DNA from: Bacillota bacterium
GTDB taxonomy: Bacteria > Bacillota > Clostridia > Acetivibrionales > DTU013
Assembly: GCA_023435805.1 (NCBI GenBank)
Contig: JAEZMC010000339.1
Coordinates: forward strand, 1 to 6,701
DNA length: 6,701 nt
Reading direction: 5' to 3'
Position numbers and translations under genes: made by a program. The notes below the pieces were generated by a model. It did not search any database. It saw only the letters and a list, made by a program, of their open reading frames with translations, and had not been told where the DNA came from. Positions 1 through 6,126 of the stretch are shown here, one piece after another (the stretch's first letter is position 1; the number at the start of each line of letters is the position of its first letter).

Positions 1-1
1 G

Positions 2-469
2 GACAGACTGGTGCTCACCCCTGTCGAGTTGGTTCAAGCCGCCAGAACCTCCTTAATTATTTTCGGGATACTTTTTCTCATCAATTTGTTTTCGGAACGA
101 CCTTTTGGACTCACGGATTTTATCGCATATGCCGGTGCGGTTATCACAGGAACTGTTGTCACACCTGTCCTGCTGCCGATTATACCCGGCAGAGCGTTTG
201 CATGGAAGGGTTGGCTTATGGGGTTTATATGGACGGCATTATTTGTCGGGCTTAACGGATGGCTTTTACAAGGCCAGCTGCTCCTTGGCATAGGGTATCT
301 GCTGGTATTGCCGTCGTTCTCGGCATACCTTGCCATGAATTTTACAGGTTCGTCAACCTATACCTCCTTCTCAGGCGTCATGAAGGAAATGAAAATCTCA
401 TTGCCCTTCATTGTGTCCTCGTCTGCTGCAGGAGTCCTATTGCTGTTGATAAAGAGTATGGTCGCGTAA
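2..469 (+). CDS. hgcA: Mercury methylation corrinoid protein HgcA, C-terminal membrane domain (5' partial)
   Basis: HgcA is a membrane-anchored corrinoid protein that transfers a methyl group to Hg(II), giving methylmercury; HgcB re-reduces its cobalt. The reading frame is open to the left edge (residues D-R-L precede the GTG at 11), so that GTG is very unlikely to be the true start and the gene begins upstream. About 155 residues are visible. They form roughly five hydrophobic helices: SLIIFGILFLINLF, the segment ending TPVLLPIIPGRAF, the WKGWLMGFIW stretch, LLLGIGYLLVLPSF, and the C-terminal IVSSSAAGVLLLLI. The PGRAFAWKG motif and the loop MNFTGSSTYTSFSGVMKEMK match the HgcA membrane domain as I know it. 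The cap-helix motif N(V/I)WCA(A/G)GK that ligates cobalt would be outside the window. The stop lies 13 bases before hgcB, and the pairing with hgcB strongly supports the call. The visible part shows no frameshift or internal stop. Confidence 0.88.
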   Translation, partial: DRLVLTPVELVQAARTSLIIFGILFLINLFSERPFGLTDFIAYAGAVITGTVVTPVLLPIIPGRAFAWKGWLMGFIWTALFVGLNGWLLQGQLLLGIGYLLVLPSFSAYLAMNFTGSSTYTSFSGVMKEMKISLPFIVSSSAAGVLLLLIKSMVA

Positions 470-471
470 TC

Positions 472-477
472 AGGAGG
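472..477 (+). promoter_or_regulatory. Ribosome binding site of hgcB
   Basis: A perfect AGGAGG lies five bases before the ATG at 483 and two bases after the hgcA stop codon, which fits co-translation of hgcA and hgcB from one mRNA. Confidence 0.8.
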
Positions 478-482
478 ATGTT

Positions 483-770
483 ATGAAGCATAAGTATCTT
501 AAGAATGTTGCAACGCTCAACCTGTCGGTTGAAAAATGCATTGGCTGCGGACGATGCGCTGAGGTTTGCCCGCACGGAGTATTTACCCTGGCGGATAGAA
601 AAGCAAAGATAATAGCAAAAAACAGCTGTATGGAATGCGGAGCCTGCTCCATGAATTGTCCCGCAAACGCTCTTTCTGTAGAAGCGAATGTCGGGTGTGC
701 CGCCGCCATTATCAACAGCTGGTTTACCGGAAAGGAACCGAGCTGTGATTGTTCGGGCAGCGGAGACTAG
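483..770 (+). CDS. hgcB: Mercury methylation dicluster ferredoxin HgcB
   Basis: HgcB is a small 2[4Fe-4S] ferredoxin that supplies electrons to the HgcA corrinoid and is required for mercury methylation. The 95-residue protein has two complete cluster motifs: C19-x2-C22-x2-C25-x3-C29-P and C49-x2-C52-x2-C55-x3-C59-P. The second reads CMECGACSMNCP, typical of HgcB. Cys72 in the motif VGCAAAI corresponds to the extra conserved cysteine (Cys73 in the ND132 protein), and the tail carries Cys88 and Cys90. These features separate it from ordinary bacterial ferredoxins, which lack the extra cysteine and the cysteine tail. The length is usual for the family. The start at 483 is fixed by the adjacent AGGAGG. 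The gene directly follows hgcA and is probably co-transcribed. The tail pair is CDC rather than adjacent cysteines. Confidence 0.93.
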   Translation: MKHKYLKNVATLNLSVEKCIGCGRCAEVCPHGVFTLADRKAKIIAKNSCMECGACSMNCPANALSVEANVGCAAAIINSWFTGKEPSCDCSGSGD

Positions 771-774
771 TCGG

Positions 775-803
775 TGGAATAGAGAAAGAATTTAAGGTAT
801 AAT
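775..803 (+). promoter_or_regulatory. Possible promoter of the two-component operon
   Basis: A perfect -10 hexamer TATAAT occupies 798-803. The hexamer 17 bases upstream, TGGAAT at 775-780, matches the -35 consensus TTGACA at only three of six positions. If real, this would give a leader of roughly 90 bases before the response regulator, in which an activator could be needed to make up for the weak -35. The call rests on the -10 and the location only. Confidence 0.3.
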
Positions 804-883
804 GTGGTAAATTGGATGATTTATATTTGAAATCCGGCATCCATGTTCATGGTAATCGTTGAAAATTGTACACAAAAATAGAT

Positions 884-889
884 AGGAGG
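884..889 (+). promoter_or_regulatory. Ribosome binding site of the response regulator (supports a TTG start)
   Basis: AGGAGG at 884-889, followed by more G residues, lies 11 bases before TTG at 901. A stop codon (TAG at 883) in the same frame excludes an upstream start, and no in-frame ATG or GTG precedes the conserved KILLVDDE strand, so the rare TTG is the best start. The slightly long spacing and the TTG codon suggest moderate translation. Confidence 0.6.
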
Positions 890-900
890 GGGCGTGTCCT

Positions 901-1575
901 TTGTCATGTAAAATACTGTTGGTTGATGATGAGGCGGATATAATTAACCTGCTAAGGGATTATTTTGAGATCAACGGATATGAGGTTCTGACGGCATTAA
1001 ATGGATTGGAAGCGCTAAAACAGGTGGAAAAGCATCCTGACCTCATCCTGCTGGATATCAATATGCCGGATATGGATGGGCTAAAAGTCTGTACACAGAT
1101 CCGGAATTTCATTTCCTGCCCGATTCTGTTTTTGACCGCAAAGGTAGAGGATTCCGATAAAATCAACGGTTTTCGTGCCGGCGGAGATGATTACATCGTC
1201 AAGCCCTTCAGCATTGACGAGCTTGGCGCACGGGTTTCGGCACACCTTCGCCGGGAGGTAAGGCATCAGGTAAAGTCAAAAACTAAATTTATTGGTGACC
1301 TTGTAATTGATTATACTTCAAGAACGATTTGTTGCCAGGATGAGCCGCTTCAATTTGCAAAAAAGGAGTTTGATATTATTGAGCTCATGTCCATGAACAG
1401 CGGACAGGTCTTCGATAAAGAGCGCATCTATGAACGAGTGTGGGGTTGGGACAGTGACGGTGACAGCAGCGTCGTTGCAGAGCATATTCGAAGAATTCGC
1501 TTAAAGCTGTCTGCAGCAAGCAGTGCAACATATATTGAAACGGTTTGGGGTGTAGGTTACAAATGGGTTGGATAA
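901..1575 (+). CDS. OmpR/PhoB-family response regulator (VanR-like)
   Basis: This cytoplasmic transcription factor is activated by phosphotransfer from the histidine kinase encoded next to it. The 224-residue protein has a receiver domain (about 1-120) with the acidic pair Asp9/Asp10, the phosphoacceptor Asp52 in LLDINMPDMDG, Thr79 in LFLTAK, and Lys101 in YIVKPF. All catalytic positions are intact. A winged-helix DNA-binding domain follows (about 128-224), with the recognition region VVAEHIRRIRLKL and the closing hairpin ETVWGVGYKW typical of OmpR-type regulators. The length is normal for the family. Translation starts at TTG (901). The 3' end overlaps the kinase start by 13 bases, indicating translational coupling. 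Likely targets are its own operon and the ABC transporter operon downstream. That is inferred from gene order; no direct-repeat operator could be recognised with confidence. Confidence 0.93.
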   Translation: MSCKILLVDDEADIINLLRDYFEINGYEVLTALNGLEALKQVEKHPDLILLDINMPDMDGLKVCTQIRNFISCPILFLTAKVEDSDKINGFRAGGDDYIVKPFSIDELGARVSAHLRREVRHQVKSKTKFIGDLVIDYTSRTICCQDEPLQFAKKEFDIIELMSMNSGQVFDKERIYERVWGWDSDGDSSVVAEHIRRIRLKLSAASSATYIETVWGVGYKWVG

Positions 1576-2750
1576 AAAGAGGGATTCACAATCTGTCAAT
1601 AAAGAAATCTTTTATGCTGTATATGCTGATATTTTTGTTGCTGGCCACAGCGCTGAGCTCTATCAGCGTGAACTTGGCGGGCAATATAAAGACTCAAATC
1701 AATCTTTCGTATGCAAGCTCGGAAAATCAGTATACCCTGAGCAACAGCACGCGTAAGGTTGTAGTTGTTTCAGCTTCTCCGGACTACATTGAAAAAGATA
1801 AGGCCATCATCAATATTTGCAGCTATATCGAAACATGGTCGATACCCTTCTTCTTTGGACTTTGCATTGTACTGTCCTCATTGCTTTTTTACCACAACAA
1901 GCTGAAGAGGCCCATTGAACTGCTCAGCGGAGCGTCTGAAAAAATAGCGTCAAGTGATCTGGATTTTCATCTTTTCTATGATAGCAAAGATGAAATGGGA
2001 CAACTCTGCGCCTCGTTTGAAACCATGCGCGGGGCACTCGAAGAAAACAACCGGGCCATGTGGCGTACCGCGGAGGAGCGAAAAAGATTAAACGCCGCCT
2101 TTTCTCATGATCTTCGCACACCACTTACAGTGCTTCGCGGCTATGCGGACTTTTTGAAAAACTATCTGCCGCAGGGTAAAATCAACGAAGAAAAATTGAT
2201 GTCCACCGTATCCACGATGTCGGATCATATTGCCCGGCTGGAAAATTATGTGCGCTCGATGAGCGAGGTACAAAAGTTGGAGGATGTGGCCGTTGAATTG
2301 CAGGACATGGAGACGGACATTTTTTTCGAACAGCTTCAAAGGACTGCTGAATTGTTGGTCAAAAATGCCGAAATTAAGCTTAATTTTGTAAACGAAGTAC
2401 AGGAGCCGGTAATGCGTCTGGATATCTCCATCGTTATGCGTGTCTATGAGAACCTGATCGCAAACGCCGTGCGGTATGCCAAAGGTAAGCTTTCAGTCCG
2501 GTATCAATGCTCCGAAGGAAAACTCTGCATGATTGTTTCTGATGACGGTAAAGGTTTTACGGATGAAGATCTGAAGCAGGTAACCAAGCCATATTACAGA
2601 AATAAAGCCGACACCGGCGAGCTTCATTTTGGACTTGGGTTATATATTTGCAAAATATTATGTGAAAAGCACGGGGGAAATATTAACATCGAGAATGATA
2701 AGAACGGCGGTGCCAAAGTAACTGCAAGCTTTTGCACGATTCAGGCGTAA
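1563..2750 (+). CDS. Membrane sensor histidine kinase (HAMP, HisKA, HATPase; VanS-like)
   Basis: This is the partner sensor of the response regulator: it autophosphorylates a histidine and passes the phosphate to the regulator's Asp52. The 395-residue protein has TM1 (about 17-36), an outside segment of roughly 55 residues, TM2 (about 93-110), a HAMP linker (about 111-165), and a HisKA domain with phospho-acceptor His182 in FSHDLRTPLT. The ATPase domain has the N box (Asn297, Asn301 in YENLIANAVRYA), the G1 box DDGKGF (327-332) and the G2 box FGLGLYI (356-362). All catalytic motifs are present. I chose ATG 1563, which overlaps the regulator stop. A TTG at 1545 would add six residues encoded inside the regulator's conserved end and has no ribosome binding site. 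The outside segment is longer than the very short loop of BceS-type kinases, so it may sense a ligand itself rather than only through the transporter. The ligand is unknown. Confidence 0.92.
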   Translation: MGWIKRGIHNLSIKKSFMLYMLIFLLLATALSSISVNLAGNIKTQINLSYASSENQYTLSNSTRKVVVVSASPDYIEKDKAIINICSYIETWSIPFFFGLCIVLSSLLFYHNKLKRPIELLSGASEKIASSDLDFHLFYDSKDEMGQLCASFETMRGALEENNRAMWRTAEERKRLNAAFSHDLRTPLTVLRGYADFLKNYLPQGKINEEKLMSTVSTMSDHIARLENYVRSMSEVQKLEDVAVELQDMETDIFFEQLQRTAELLVKNAEIKLNFVNEVQEPVMRLDISIVMRVYENLIANAVRYAKGKLSVRYQCSEGKLCMIVSDDGKGFTDEDLKQVTKPYYRNKADTGELHFGLGLYICKILCEKHGGNINIENDKNGGAKVTASFCTIQA

Positions 2751-2778
2751 GTTGATAAAAAGTAGAGATTTGTGTTTT

Positions 2779-2812
2779 ACACTCTCCTTATACTTAAAGA
2801 TAGGGAGAGTGT
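2779..2812 (+). promoter_or_regulatory. 13-bp hairpin covering the ribosome binding site of the ABC ATPase
   Basis: Bases 2779-2791 (ACACTCTCCTTAT) pair with 2800-2812 (ATAGGGAGAGTGT) with a single G-U pair and an 8-base loop. The right arm contains the GGGAGAG ribosome binding site of the gene starting at 2816, and four T residues follow at once. In RNA this could act as a weak intrinsic terminator after the kinase gene, or hide the ribosome binding site. A TATACT hexamer (2789-2794) at the stem/loop boundary could alternatively be a -10; a transcript from it would lack the left arm and leave the site open. No good -35 was found, so the mechanism is undecided. Confidence 0.6.
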
Positions 2813-2815
2813 TTT

Positions 2816-3520
2816 ATGTTATCGAAAGAAAGAGCAATATGTAAAAAGGAAAACGAAATTGTCCTGAAAACAAGTGGTTTAAAAAAGTACTACGGCTCCG
2901 GGCCGAATCTTGTAAAAGCCCTGGATGGCGTGGATTTATCTGTATGCAGAGGCGAATTTGTGGCGATTGCAGGGACATCAGGCAGCGGGAAGTCCACCCT
3001 GCTGCATATGCTTGGCGGACTGGATTCTCCGACCGCCGGCAGTGTGACCATAAGAGAAAATGAATTGTCAAAATTGAAGGATGAACAACTCACCATTTTC
3101 CGGCGCAGAAGTATAGGCTTTATTTTCCAGAACTATAACCTTGTACCGATTCTGAATGTCTATGAAAATATTGTTCTGCCCATTGAGCTGGATGGCAAAA
3201 GGGTAGATAAGGAATATATAGACAGGATCATACGTATGCTGGGGCTTATGGAAAAGTTGGACAATCTTCCGAACAACCTTTCCGGTGGTCAGCAGCAGCG
3301 TGTTGCAATTGCCAGAGCACTTGCCGCCAAGCCGGATATTATTCTTGCCGATGAACCTACGGGGAGTCTTGACAGCCGAACCAGCCAGGATGTGCTGGGG
3401 CTTCTTAAAACTACAAGCAAAGAGTTTGAGCAGACCATCGTCATGATTACCCACAGTATGGAAATCTCGCAGCTTGCAGATCGTGTCGTCCGTATCGAGG
3501 ACGGCAGGATCGTGGCGTGA
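2816..3520 (+). CDS. ABC transporter ATP-binding protein (MacB/LolD/BceA type)
   Basis: This cytoplasmic ATPase powers the FtsX-type permease encoded immediately after it. The 234-residue protein has all ABC motifs: Walker A GTSGSGKST (53-61), Q-loop Gln105 in FIFQNYN, signature LSGGQQQR (155-162), Walker B IILADE (175-180), D-loop SLD (184-186) and the switch His213 in MITHS. The segment KALDGVDLSV before Walker A, and HMLGGLD after it, are typical of the MacB/LolD/BceA subfamily. These work mechanically on lipoproteins, peptides or envelope antibiotics rather than by ordinary import. The ATG at 2816 has GGGAGAG just upstream, inside the hairpin, and gives about 14 residues before the usual family start (near EIVLKTSGLKKYYG), where no good start codon exists. 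The stop TGA overlaps an ATG of the permease frame, so the two are probably coupled. The substrate cannot be told from sequence. Confidence 0.93.
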   Translation: MLSKERAICKKENEIVLKTSGLKKYYGSGPNLVKALDGVDLSVCRGEFVAIAGTSGSGKSTLLHMLGGLDSPTAGSVTIRENELSKLKDEQLTIFRRRSIGFIFQNYNLVPILNVYENIVLPIELDGKRVDKEYIDRIIRMLGLMEKLDNLPNNLSGGQQQRVAIARALAAKPDIILADEPTGSLDSRTSQDVLGLLKTTSKEFEQTIVMITHSMEISQLADRVVRIEDGRIVA

Positions 3521-3524
3521 TGGG

Positions 3525-3529
3525 GGAGG
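3525..3529 (+). promoter_or_regulatory. Ribosome binding site deciding the permease start
   Basis: GGAGG within a run of G residues lies 8 bases before GTG at 3538, only 2 bases before ATG at 3532, and after the earlier candidates GTG 3517 and ATG 3520. Spacing therefore favours GTG 3538. ATG 3520 overlaps the ATPase stop (TGATG) and could start by re-initiation. Confidence 0.5.
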
Positions 3530-3537
3530 TGATGGAT

Positions 3538-6033
3538 GTGTTTACAAAGAAAAACCACTCCGCAGTAAAAAAACTGGGGAGGCGTATTACATCGGCCAAC
3601 CGCACCCGCAACATATATGTTATTGTCGCCATTACACTGACAACGATGCTTATCACTTCAGTATTCAGCATAGGAATGAGCTATTTGAAATCCGTTAAAA
3701 TGCAGCAGATACGGCTGATGGGAACAACAGCACATGCAGCGGTAACGAACCCGACCGAGGAACAGATCAAAAAGCTGAAAACACTGTCCTACGTCAAAAC
3801 CGTGGGGCTTCAGCATAATGTCGCGTTGATTGAAACGACACCTCAAATGGGAAACATGACGCTCAGCCTGCACTGGTATGACAAAACGGAATGGGAAGAG
3901 TTTCGGGTGCCGGCCGACGATGATATTGTAGGGAGCTACCCCCAAAAATACAATGAAATCATGGTTCCACGATGGATACTCGACAACATGGGGATTGATG
4001 ATCCGCAGCTTGGAATGGAAATCCCGCTGGGTTTCTTCATGGGAGATGACAGAAGCGTTCCGGAAAATGAGACCTTTGTGCTTTCAGGCTATTGCACGGA
4101 ATATTATTATATTCGTTCGGGTAACGTCGGATCTATATACGTATCCGAGGAATTTGCCCGAAAGAGCGGGAAGTCTGTTCAATGGAACGGAGCTGCGTCT
4201 GTAGCATATCAGGACAGCAGGAATATTGAACGGTACAATGAGCAGCTAAAGCAAGATTTGTCTCTTTCGGAAGAGCAAAAGATAAAGATAGTCCCGATGT
4301 ATGAAACAGGTACGTCCGGCAGCTCAGCCACTATTGCCGCCTTTGCCGCCATCATCCTCTTCTTGATGTTTACAGGCTATCTGCTGATATATAACGTATT
4401 TTACATATCTGTTTCAAAGGATATCCGCTTTTACGGGCTTTTAAAGACGGTTGGCACCTCGCCGCGCCAGCTGAAAAAGATCGTCATCAGCCAGGCGCTT
4501 CGGCTTGCCGCGGTCGGGATTCCGGTCGGACTTGCCGTTGGGGCAATTCTTTCCTTTGCCTTTGTTCCCATGGCGCTTAACATATCCGATCTGGAGACAG
4601 GTGCTGAAATCTCCTTCAGCCCCGTGATCTTTATCGGTGCCGCGTTTTTTGCACTGTTAACCACGCGGATTGGAGCGGCCAAATCAGCACGGGCCGCAGC
4701 AAAAATCTCTCCGGTTGAAGCTCTTCGATTTACAGGAGCGCACAGCAGAGGGAAAAGCAAGCACTCGACGAGCGGAGGAAAGCCGCTCCGCATGGCATGG
4801 CGCAACATGTTCCGTGACCGCAAACGTGCGATCATCGTGCTCCTATCGCTGTTTTTAGGCATTTTAACGTTCATGACAATTACAACGCTGATTTCCAGCA
4901 TGGATACGGACAACTACGTCGCATCATATGTTCGCAGTGATTTTATATTGGAAAATAACACGCTTGACGCTATTGGAAATGCTTCCGGCAAACCTGCAAA
5001 GCAAAAGTTCGATGCCTCATTCCTTTCGCAGCTCAAAGAAATTGACGGCATTACCAATCTGCGTACTACAAGCATGGAGAAGATGAGTATGACCTATGAG
5101 CCTGTACAGTTTTCAAAGCATATGGACTGGTTCCGCGAAAAGCTTGGTGTTGAGGAAGAACTGACTGAGCAGCAGATACAAAATAACTTTTGGGGATACA
5201 TCATCGGTATTGACTACAGGTATATTGAAGAATTCAACAAGAACAGCGATACCCCGGTTGATATGAACTCTTTCAGAAATGGGTCTATAGCACTGATTGG
5301 AACCAACAATCCCGGGCTTTATTCCGATGTCGATGCGATGCATGTAAATGTCCCATCGTCCAATGCAAGCCTGAATATTAAGTTGGGTGGCTTCGTTCCC
5401 TTTGGATTCCAGTATGCGGGAGGCGGCATGGCACCCAATATCTATGTATCGAATGAAATGCTTGAAAAGCTGGTCTCTGAGCCCAAAATATACAAAGTAA
5501 ACATGGATGCAGAAGACGGACTGGAGGAGCAGGCATTGGAAAAAATCAAGACGCTGACCGAAGGCGACTATGAAATCTCAAGAACATCCAAACTGGAACA
5601 GCAGGAAGCGATGACCGATACGAAACGGATGATGTATATTCTGGGTGGCGGTATCGCCCTCGTTCTGGCACTTATCGGCATTCTGAACTTTATCAATGTG
5701 ATGGCAACCGGCATCATGGCGAGGAAGATGGAGTTTGCCATGCTGGAAAGTGTGGGAATGACAAATCGGCAGATGCGTCGGATGCTCCTGTTGGAGGGGC
5801 TGGGCTATGCCGGTGTTACAACGCTTCTAGTAGGAACGTTAGGCAGCGCCATAACCTACGGCATATTTGTATTGTTCCGGCAACAGGCAGACTATGCTAT
5901 TTTTGTCTTCCCCTATATGCAGATGCTGATAACCGCGGCTTTGGTGTTTATCATATGTACGGTGGCTCCTGAAACGGCATACAGGTCATTAAGGCGTTCC
6001 AGCATTGTCGAAAGGCCCCGTGAAACGGAGTGA
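3538..6033 (+). CDS. ABC transporter permease with duplicated FtsX domains
   Basis: This is the membrane partner of the ATPase just upstream, probably a MacB-like exporter or mechanotransmitter for a peptide, antibiotic or envelope component. The protein is 831 residues from GTG 3538, or up to 838 if started at 3517. I see eight membrane helices in two repeats: TM1 (about 26-47), an outside domain (about 48-262), TM2-TM4 (about 264-288, 324-346, 363-380), then TM5 (about 431-453), a second outside domain (about 455-700) and TM6-TM8 (about 702-725, 755-779, 793-811). The cytoplasmic loops of the halves resemble each other: FYGLLKTVGTSPRQLKKI in the first and FAMLESVGMTNRQMRRM in the second, the coupling-helix region of FtsX domains. 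This 4+4 layout differs from the ten-helix BceB permeases. It is followed by a terminator-like hairpin, which ends the ABC unit. The substrate is unknown. Confidence 0.9.
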   Translation: MFTKKNHSAVKKLGRRITSANRTRNIYVIVAITLTTMLITSVFSIGMSYLKSVKMQQIRLMGTTAHAAVTNPTEEQIKKLKTLSYVKTVGLQHNVALIETTPQMGNMTLSLHWYDKTEWEEFRVPADDDIVGSYPQKYNEIMVPRWILDNMGIDDPQLGMEIPLGFFMGDDRSVPENETFVLSGYCTEYYYIRSGNVGSIYVSEEFARKSGKSVQWNGAASVAYQDSRNIERYNEQLKQDLSLSEEQKIKIVPMYETGTSGSSATIAAFAAIILFLMFTGYLLIYNVFYISVSKDIRFYGLLKTVGTSPRQLKKIVISQALRLAAVGIPVGLAVGAILSFAFVPMALNISDLETGAEISFSPVIFIGAAFFALLTTRIGAAKSARAAAKISPVEALRFTGAHSRGKSKHSTSGGKPLRMAWRNMFRDRKRAIIVLLSLFLGILTFMTITTLISSMDTDNYVASYVRSDFILENNTLDAIGNASGKPAKQKFDASFLSQLKEIDGITNLRTTSMEKMSMTYEPVQFSKHMDWFREKLGVEEELTEQQIQNNFWGYIIGIDYRYIEEFNKNSDTPVDMNSFRNGSIALIGTNNPGLYSDVDAMHVNVPSSNASLNIKLGGFVPFGFQYAGGGMAPNIYVSNEMLEKLVSEPKIYKVNMDAEDGLEEQALEKIKTLTEGDYEISRTSKLEQQEAMTDTKRMMYILGGGIALVLALIGILNFINVMATGIMARKMEFAMLESVGMTNRQMRRMLLLEGLGYAGVTTLLVGTLGSAITYGIFVLFRQQADYAIFVFPYMQMLITAALVFIICTVAPETAYRSLRRSSIVERPRETE

Positions 6034-6060
6034 TTTTACCTCGCATCATTTTATAACTCT

Positions 6061-6109
6061 CCAGTATACCACCATACACAATCCGGAATGGTATACTGGT
6101 TTTGTTTTT
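6061..6109 (+). terminator. Intrinsic terminator or attenuator between the permease and the UvrA-like gene
   Basis: A perfect 11-bp inverted repeat, CCAGTATACCA (6061-6071) and TGGTATACTGG (6089-6099), has a 17-base spacer and is followed at once by TTTTGTTTTT (6100-6109). That is the form of a Rho-independent terminator, 27 bases past the permease stop. The ribosome binding site of the next gene follows with no gap, so the hairpin could also attenuate read-through into that gene. Confidence 0.8.
6089..6097 (+). promoter_or_regulatory. Possible extended -10 promoter inside the hairpin right arm
   Basis: TGGTATACT fits an extended -10 element (TG-N-TATACT, five of six matches to TATAAT). No -35 is seen at the right distance (CCACCA at 6069-6074). 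A start near 6104 would give a short leader carrying the ribosome binding site at 6111-6116. If it is used, the surrounding inverted repeat could also be an operator. This is speculative. Confidence 0.25.
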
Positions 6110-6110
6110 A

Positions 6111-6116
6111 AGGAGG
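6111..6116 (+). promoter_or_regulatory. Ribosome binding site of the UvrA-like gene
   Basis: A perfect AGGAGG lies 10 bases before ATG at 6127. The next in-frame ATG (6139) is too far away, so 6127 is the start. Confidence 0.75.
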
Positions 6117-6126
6117 GTATAAAGAG

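Larger units (their letters stand above)
771..900 (+). other. Intergenic region between hgcB and the response regulator
   Basis: This 130-base gap is AT-rich and has no supportable ORF. I see no convincing intrinsic terminator for the hgcAB unit: there is no strong GC stem followed by a T run. It contains a perfect TATAAT, a short imperfect palindrome CCATG-TT-CATGG (841-852), and a purine-rich ribosome binding site at its right end. The promoter of the two-component operon is most likely here, but read-through from hgcB cannot be excluded. Confidence 0.5.

Noticed and set aside
11..469. GTG at 11 as the true start of a 152-residue membrane protein
   Set aside because: The frame is open to the left edge and the protein matches only the membrane end of HgcA, so this is an internal valine codon of a longer gene.
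841..852. Palindrome CCATG-TT-CATGG as an operator or hairpin
   Set aside because: Five-base arms with a two-base loop are too short for a stable RNA hairpin, and there is no second copy in the window to support a regulator site.
859..884. Promoter with -35 TTGAAA and -10 TAGATA
   Set aside because: The spacer is only about 14 bases, the -10 is poor, and the start would fall in or after the ribosome binding site.
1545..1562. TTG at 1545 as the kinase start
   Set aside because: It would place the start inside the conserved end of the regulator with no ribosome binding site; ATG 1563 gives the usual short cytoplasmic N-terminus.
3068..3454. Minus-strand ORF of 128 codons
   Set aside because: It is antisense to the conserved ABC ATPase region, with no domain and no context for a separate gene.
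4431..4913. Minus-strand ORF of 160 codons
   Set aside because: It lies wholly antisense inside the permease, is composition-driven, and shows no family motif.
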